Source of the DNA: Clostridiales bacterium
GTDB taxonomy: Bacteria; Bacillota; Clostridia; Oscillospirales; Oscillospiraceae
Direction: 5' to 3'
Length of the DNA: 32,734 nt
Assembly (NCBI GenBank): GCA_019418625.1
Contig: DYBL01000041.1
Location: 1 to 32,734, forward strand
The notes beneath the pieces were generated by a model. It worked only from the letters and a program-made list of their open reading frames with translations, was not told the origin of the DNA and did no database searches. Within the stretch, counting starts at the first letter, position 1. The number at the start of each line of letters is the position of its first letter. Positions 29,406 to 32,734 of the stretch are shown piece by piece. The translations under genes and the position numbers were made by a program.

Positions 29406-29526
29406 AAATGATCACTCCTCATCAATTTGTCCCGCCCCTTCGCCCGCCGCCCGGCCAAATGTGGCCGGTTGTTAACAGATTGTCAGATTGAACGATTCAA
29501 AAGGACGAAAACGATTTTCTTCTATG

Positions 29527-29554
29527 ATAATATCACAGAAAAATTAAAATGCAA
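29527..29554 (-). promoter_or_regulatory. Promoter of fba, back to back with the pfp promoter
   Basis: On the minus strand, TTGCAT (29554-29549), a 16-bp spacer and TATTAT (29532-29527). The leader downstream contains a CCGGCC/GGCCGG hairpin near 29450-29470. Confidence 0.65.
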
Positions 29555-29557
29555 GTA

Positions 29558-29586
29558 TTTACAATTCTTTTTTTCGATGATATGAT
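29558..29586 (+). promoter_or_regulatory. Promoter of pfp, back to back with the fba promoter
   Basis: TTTACA (29558-29563), a 17-bp spacer and TATGAT (29581-29586). Only 3 bp separate its -35 box from that of fba on the other strand, so the two polymerases would compete or be controlled together. Confidence 0.7.
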
Positions 29587-29617
29587 ATTTGTACATTATT
29601 CTGAGGAGGCTTTTCTC

Positions 29618-30856
29618 ATGAGTGAACTGAAAGGCGCATGCATCGTCGGCCAGTCCGGCGGCCCCACTTCCGTCATCAACGCCAGTGTATACGGCGTGAT
29701 CGACACCGCGCTGAAAAACCCCAATATCACCCGCGTTCTGGGCGCGGAGCACGGCATCAAGGGCGTTTTGAACGACCGCCTGTTCGACATGGGCCAGGAG
29801 GACCCTGCCGAGCTGGAGCTTTTGAAGTATACCCCCTCCTCCGCGCTGGGTTCCTGCCGCTATAAGATGGCCGATCCCGACGTGGACGATACCGATTACA
29901 AGCGCATTTTGGAGATCTTCAAGAAGTATGATGTCCGCTATTTCTTCTACAATGGCGGCAACGACTCCATGGATACCTGCAACAAGATCTCCAAGTATAT
30001 GCAGAAGGTCGGCTATGAGTGCCGCGTGATGGGCGTGCCCAAGACCATCGACAACGACCTCTTCGGCACGGACCACTGCCCTGGCTTTGCTTCCGCCGCC
30101 AAGTATATCGCCACCAGCTGCATGGAAGTCTATCAGGACGCCCGCGTGTACGATACCGGCATGGTCTGCATCATTGAGATCATGGGTCGTCACGCCGGCT
30201 GGCTGGCCGGTGCCGCTGCTCTGGCTACCGCTTACGGCGCTGGCCCCGATCTGGTGTATCTGCCTGAGGTGGACTTTGATATGGACCAGTTCCTGGCCGA
30301 TGTGGACCGCATTTATAAGGAGAAGGGCAACTGCATGGTGGCTGTCTCCGAGGGCATCCACTACGCCGACGGCTCTTTCGTCTCCGAGGCCAAGACCTCT
30401 GCCACCGACGGCTTCGGCCATGCCCAGCTGGGTGGCCTGGCTGCCATGCTGGCTCAGGTGGTCAAGGAGAAGACCGGCGCAAAGGTGCGCGGCATCGAGC
30501 TGAGCCTGCTGCAGCGCTGCGGTGCGCACCTGGCTTCTGAGACTGATATCGAGGAGTCCTATATGTCCGGCAAGGCTGCCGTGGAGAACGCGGTTGCCGG
30601 CATCACCGACAAGATGGTGGGATTCGAGCGTACCTATGAGGACGGCCAGTATGTCTGCAAGACCAAGCTGCTGGGCCTGACCGAGGTGGCCAATACCGAA
30701 AAGAAGGTTCCTCTGGAGTGGATCAACGCTGCCCATAACGGCGTGGAGAAGCCCTTCATCGACTATGTGCTGCCCCTGATTCAGGGCGAACCCAAGCTGC
30801 CCAAGCAGGATTCCCTGCCCCGCTTTACCAAGCTGAAGAAGGTCCTGGCGAAGTAA
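29618..30856 (+). CDS. pfp: PPi-dependent 6-phosphofructokinase
   Basis: A 412-residue phosphofructokinase. The phosphate-donor motifs point to pyrophosphate: GGNDS at 113-117 has Asp where ATP enzymes have Gly, and PKTIDND at 141-147 has Lys142 where ATP enzymes read PGTIDND. The substrate-site MGRHAGW is present. The reaction fructose-6-phosphate + PPi to fructose-1,6-bisphosphate is reversible, so the enzyme can serve glycolysis and gluconeogenesis. AGGAGG precedes the ATG. The message is strongly codon-biased. It diverges from fba and ends at a hairpin terminator shared in position with the convergent coaX. Confidence 0.94.
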   Translation: MSELKGACIVGQSGGPTSVINASVYGVIDTALKNPNITRVLGAEHGIKGVLNDRLFDMGQEDPAELELLKYTPSSALGSCRYKMADPDVDDTDYKRILEIFKKYDVRYFFYNGGNDSMDTCNKISKYMQKVGYECRVMGVPKTIDNDLFGTDHCPGFASAAKYIATSCMEVYQDARVYDTGMVCIIEIMGRHAGWLAGAAALATAYGAGPDLVYLPEVDFDMDQFLADVDRIYKEKGNCMVAVSEGIHYADGSFVSEAKTSATDGFGHAQLGGLAAMLAQVVKEKTGAKVRGIELSLLQRCGAHLASETDIEESYMSGKAAVENAVAGITDKMVGFERTYEDGQYVCKTKLLGLTEVANTEKKVPLEWINAAHNGVEKPFIDYVLPLIQGEPKLPKQDSLPRFTKLKKVLAK

Positions 30857-30876
30857 TTTTTCCAAATTGTTTGAAA

Positions 30877-30910
30877 GCGCCGAAGCGGAATTTCCGCTTC
30901 GGCGCCTTTT
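30877..30910 (+). terminator. Intrinsic terminator between pfp and coaX
   Basis: A perfect 12-bp stem (30877-30888 with 30894-30905, GCGCCGAAGCGG and complement) has a 5-nt loop and four T behind. On the minus strand TTTC after the stem also gives some termination for coaX. Confidence 0.87.
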
Positions 30911-30920
30911 CGTTGGCTAC

Positions 30921-31691
30921 TTATTTGTTCTTTTGGTAGATGGCCCACAGTCCATCCATTAAAAGATACTTGTCGTAGATGATATGGTTGCGGCAGTACT
31001 TGACGATGACCGGCGCGTTGCCGCCGGTCGCCACCACGGTCACTTCCTTACCGGGAAATTCCGCACGGATGCGGTCGATGATCCCGTCCAGCATACCGGC
31101 GGTGCCATAGACGATGCCGGAGCGCATGCAGTCTTCCGTAGTCTTGCCGATCAGCGTCTTTGGATGCTGCAAAGAGATGGCAGGAAGCTGGGCGGCCCGG
31201 CGGCTGAGGGCTTCCAGGGAGACGTTGACGCCCGGCAGCAGCAGACCGCCTTCGTAGCTGCGCCCCTGGCCGATGACGCCAATGGTGGTGGCAGTGCCCA
31301 TGTCGATGGTAATAATGGGCGGATGAAACTTTTCCAGCGCGGAGACAGCATCCGCCACGATATCTGCACCTACCTGGCTCTGGACGGCCAGGCGGATGTT
31401 CAGTCCGGTTTTTACACCCGGACCCACTACCATCGGCGGCTTGCCCAGCAGCCGGGTGAGCGCTTTTTCCATCATGAAATTCAGTGGCGGAACCACACTG
31501 CACAAAATAGCGCCGGTGACGTCGGTAAAACTGAAATGGTACAGTGCGAACAGATTCATCAGGTCGATGCTGATCTGATCCGCCGTTTTGCGGCTGTCTG
31601 TATCCAGCGCGGCCAGGAACTGCAGTTTTTTCTCCCGGTCAAAAAGGCCGACAGAGGTGTTGGAGTTGCCTACATCAATGGCCAGCAGCAT
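30921..31691 (-). CDS. coaX: Type III pantothenate kinase
   Basis: A 256-residue CoaX of the ASKHA fold. The phosphate-1 motif with catalytic D6 (LLAIDVGNSNTSVGLFD) opens the protein. The pantothenate-binding PPLNFMME region, GADIVADAVSA, phosphate-2 motif IDMGTATTIGVI and adenosine motif VVATGGNAP follow in order. It phosphorylates pantothenate in the first step of coenzyme A synthesis and, like other type III enzymes, should need a monovalent cation and escape CoA feedback. AAGGGG precedes the ATG at 31691. It is a single gene on the minus strand, diverging from the alkA-like gene. Confidence 0.94.
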   Translation of the reverse strand: MLLAIDVGNSNTSVGLFDREKKLQFLAALDTDSRKTADQISIDLMNLFALYHFSFTDVTGAILCSVVPPLNFMMEKALTRLLGKPPMVVGPGVKTGLNIRLAVQSQVGADIVADAVSALEKFHPPIITIDMGTATTIGVIGQGRSYEGGLLLPGVNVSLEALSRRAAQLPAISLQHPKTLIGKTTEDCMRSGIVYGTAGMLDGIIDRIRAEFPGKEVTVVATGGNAPVIVKYCRNHIIYDKYLLMDGLWAIYQKNK

Positions 31692-31727
31692 ATGGATTCC
31701 CCTTCCCGGTTCTGAGTTGTTTTTTCT

Positions 31728-31756
31728 ATGGTATCACGATGACGGAGTTCTTGCAA
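31728..31756 (-). promoter_or_regulatory. Candidate promoter of coaX
   Basis: On the minus strand, TTGCAA (31756-31751), a 17-bp spacer and TACCAT (31733-31728) with an upstream TGA. Moderate match. Confidence 0.45.
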
Positions 31757-31788
31757 GGTGCCCGCATGAGTCTTTTTTGGAAAGGGGA

Positions 31789-31817
31789 TTGTGTTCGTAC
31801 ATATGTTTGTGTATAAT
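31789..31817 (+). promoter_or_regulatory. Promoter of the alkA-ogt pair
   Basis: TTGTGT (31789-31794), a 17-bp spacer and a perfect TATAAT (31812-31817). The -10 box overlaps the ATG at 31816, so that ATG cannot be the start codon of messages made here. Confidence 0.7.
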
Positions 31818-31842
31818 GAGGGCAAAACGGAAGGCGGTGGCA

Positions 31843-32508
31843 GTGTTGGAATTTCCCTACGGGGTGAAGGAAGTGACCCACTTATGCGCCAAAGACCGAA
31901 AGCTGGGAGCGGCCATTGAGCGCATCGGCCATGTCAGCCGCGAGATGGACCCGGATCTGTTTGCCTCTGTTATCCATCATATCATCGGCCAGCAGGTATC
32001 CATGGCGGCGCAGAGGACGGTTTGGGAGCGGCTCCTCCAGCAGGCACCAGGCACGGTCACCGCAGAGACGATCCTCTCCCTGGGCCGGGAACAGCTGCAA
32101 AGTCTTGGTATGACCTATCGGAAAGCAGAGTACATTCTGGATTTTGCGGAAAAGGTCCGTTCCGGCGCTTTTGATCTTGAGAAGCTCTATTCCATGGACG
32201 ATGAGGATGTCAAGGCGTCTCTTTGTTCTCTGCGAGGCATTGGCCCGTGGACTGCGGAGATGCTGATGATCTTCTGCATGGGGCGGCCGGATATCGTCAG
32301 TTACGGAGATCTGGCGATCCTGCGTGGGATGCGGATGCTCTATGGGCGTAAAGTCATTGACCGCGCGGCGTTTGACCGGTATTGCAGACGTTACTCTCCG
32401 TATGGGACCACAGCCAGCCTGTATCTTTGGGCCATTGCCTGCGGTGCTCTGCCGGAGCTTCGGGACCCGGCGGTGCCAAAACAGAAAGGAGCGAAAAAAG
32501 CACCATGA
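31843..32508 (+). CDS. DNA-3-methyladenine glycosylase, AlkA-like
   Basis: A protein of about 221 residues of the HhH-GPD superfamily. The helix-hairpin-helix is at about 127-140 (LCSLRGIGPWTAEMLMIF), with catalytic D156 in SYGDLAILRGM. The early HHIIGQQVSMAAQRTVWERL is the usual AlkA-type helix. It should remove alkylated purines from DNA to start base-excision repair. The start is GTG 31843 or TTG 31846, with GGAAGG about 8 nt upstream. The in-frame ATG at 31816 overlaps the -10 box of the promoter and is therefore unlikely. The stop overlaps the ATG of the next gene (ATGA), and that gene also repairs alkyl damage. Confidence 0.88.
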   Translation: MLEFPYGVKEVTHLCAKDRKLGAAIERIGHVSREMDPDLFASVIHHIIGQQVSMAAQRTVWERLLQQAPGTVTAETILSLGREQLQSLGMTYRKAEYILDFAEKVRSGAFDLEKLYSMDDEDVKASLCSLRGIGPWTAEMLMIFCMGRPDIVSYGDLAILRGMRMLYGRKVIDRAAFDRYCRRYSPYGTTASLYLWAIACGALPELRDPAVPKQKGAKKAP

Positions 32509-32734
32509 CAGATTTGACTCAGTATGCCTCCCCGGTCGGAACCATTTATTTGGCTGCGGAGGACGGCGCACTGACGGGCCTTTGGATCGAGGGCCAGAAA
32601 TACTTTGCGGCGACACTGGATCAAGGACAGACCCAGCAGCGGGAGTCTGCGCCGCTGCTGGCAGCCAAACAGTGGCTGGATGCCTATTTCCAAAAAGCCC
32701 CCCTCCCTCCCCTTCCGGCGCTCGCACCCAAGGG
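32505..32734 (+). CDS. ogt: Methylated-DNA-cysteine methyltransferase, 5' part
   Basis: The first 76 codons run off the window end. The N-terminal domain is typical of Ogt/MGMT: SPVGTIYLAAEDGALTGLWIEGQKYF, then a helix with AAKQWLDAYFQKAP. The DNA-binding helix-turn-helix and the PCHRV active-site cysteine lie beyond the window, so activity cannot be judged. The ATG overlaps the stop of the AlkA-like gene, and AAAGGAG lies 14 nt upstream, so it is read as the second gene of an alkylation-repair operon. Confidence 0.88.
   Translation, partial: MTDLTQYASPVGTIYLAAEDGALTGLWIEGQKYFAATLDQGQTQQRESAPLLAAKQWLDAYFQKAPLPPLPALAPK

Noticed and set aside
28476..29411. A 311-codon plus-strand frame opposite fba
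   Set aside because: It is antisense to the aldolase with the same low-complexity composition and has no ribosome site.
29522..30865. A 447-codon minus-strand frame opposite pfp
   Set aside because: It is low-complexity (Gly, Ala, His, Leu, Val), exactly antisense to a strongly codon-biased gene, and runs through the fba/pfp promoters.
1..32734. CRISPR arrays, tRNA genes, insertion sequences, toxin-antitoxin or phage-defence genes
   Set aside because: I looked for regularly spaced repeats, tRNA-like cloverleaf ends, transposase motifs and typical defence proteins, and recognised none.

Overview
The window is a gene-dense chromosomal segment of a spore-forming, high-GC member of the Clostridia. 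The likely group is Oscillospiraceae-like (Flavonifractor, Lawsonibacter or Oscillibacter relatives); this is inferred from protein style, not from a database search. The evidence is a SigH-type sigma factor, a SpoIIM-like protein, YunB, CotJ proteins and a CwlD-like amidase beside a PPi-type phosphofructokinase, type III pantothenate kinase, TrmK and a class A-like RNase P RNA. Spacers are AT-rich and carry readable sigma-A promoters and hairpin terminators. I see no prophage, insertion sequence, CRISPR array or tRNA gene. Most of the window is core housekeeping sequence; the novelty is in gene arrangement and regulatory sites.

Layout. 1-3.0 kb: the tgt 3' end, yajC, a TIGR04086-like membrane protein, a SpoIIM-like gene and a XerD-type recombinase. 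3.1-5.0 kb: an ECF sigma factor and its DUF4179 partner. 5.0-9.0 kb: ruvC-ruvA-small membrane protein-ruvB, then glmM. 9.0-12.7 kb: sigH, a zinc-ribbon protein, a DUF1858 protein, trmK, a Nif3-like gene and a YebC-family gene. 12.7-15.8 kb: a free Hpt protein overlapping a hybrid sensor kinase. 15.8-16.4 kb: rnpB on the minus strand, with its own promoter and terminator. 16.4-20.6 kb: murD, yunB and ligA. 20.7-21.7 kb (minus): cotJC and a fused cotJA-cotJB. 21.8-24.0 kb: a cwlD-like amidase gene and radA. 24.1-25.4 kb: a small Cys-rich gene (minus) and a second tyrosine recombinase (plus). 25.4-28.3 kb (minus): a YcxB-like membrane protein, an SLH-GH18 exported protein and an amidase-domain protein. 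28.4-30.9 kb: fba and pfp transcribed divergently. 30.9-32.7 kb: coaX (minus), diverging from an alkA-like/ogt alkylation-repair pair.

How the genes fit together. DNA repair and chromosome processing (ruvCAB, ligA, radA, two Xer-type recombinases, alkA/ogt), envelope synthesis and remodelling (glmM, murD, cwlD, SLH-GH18, amidase) and sporulation (sigH, SpoIIM-like, yunB, cotJ) are interleaved. fba and pfp, two steps of the same glycolytic stretch, share a very compact divergent promoter region.

The points most worth a second look are: one long palindrome (11-bp core arms, 6-bp spacer) found at two distant intergenic sites; a CotJA-CotJB fusion; a sigH start codon placed where a leaderless transcript would begin; two hairpins that bury ribosome-binding sites; a XerD-like protein with Arg in place of the usual catalytic Lys; and an Hpt/hybrid-kinase pair with no adjacent output regulator.
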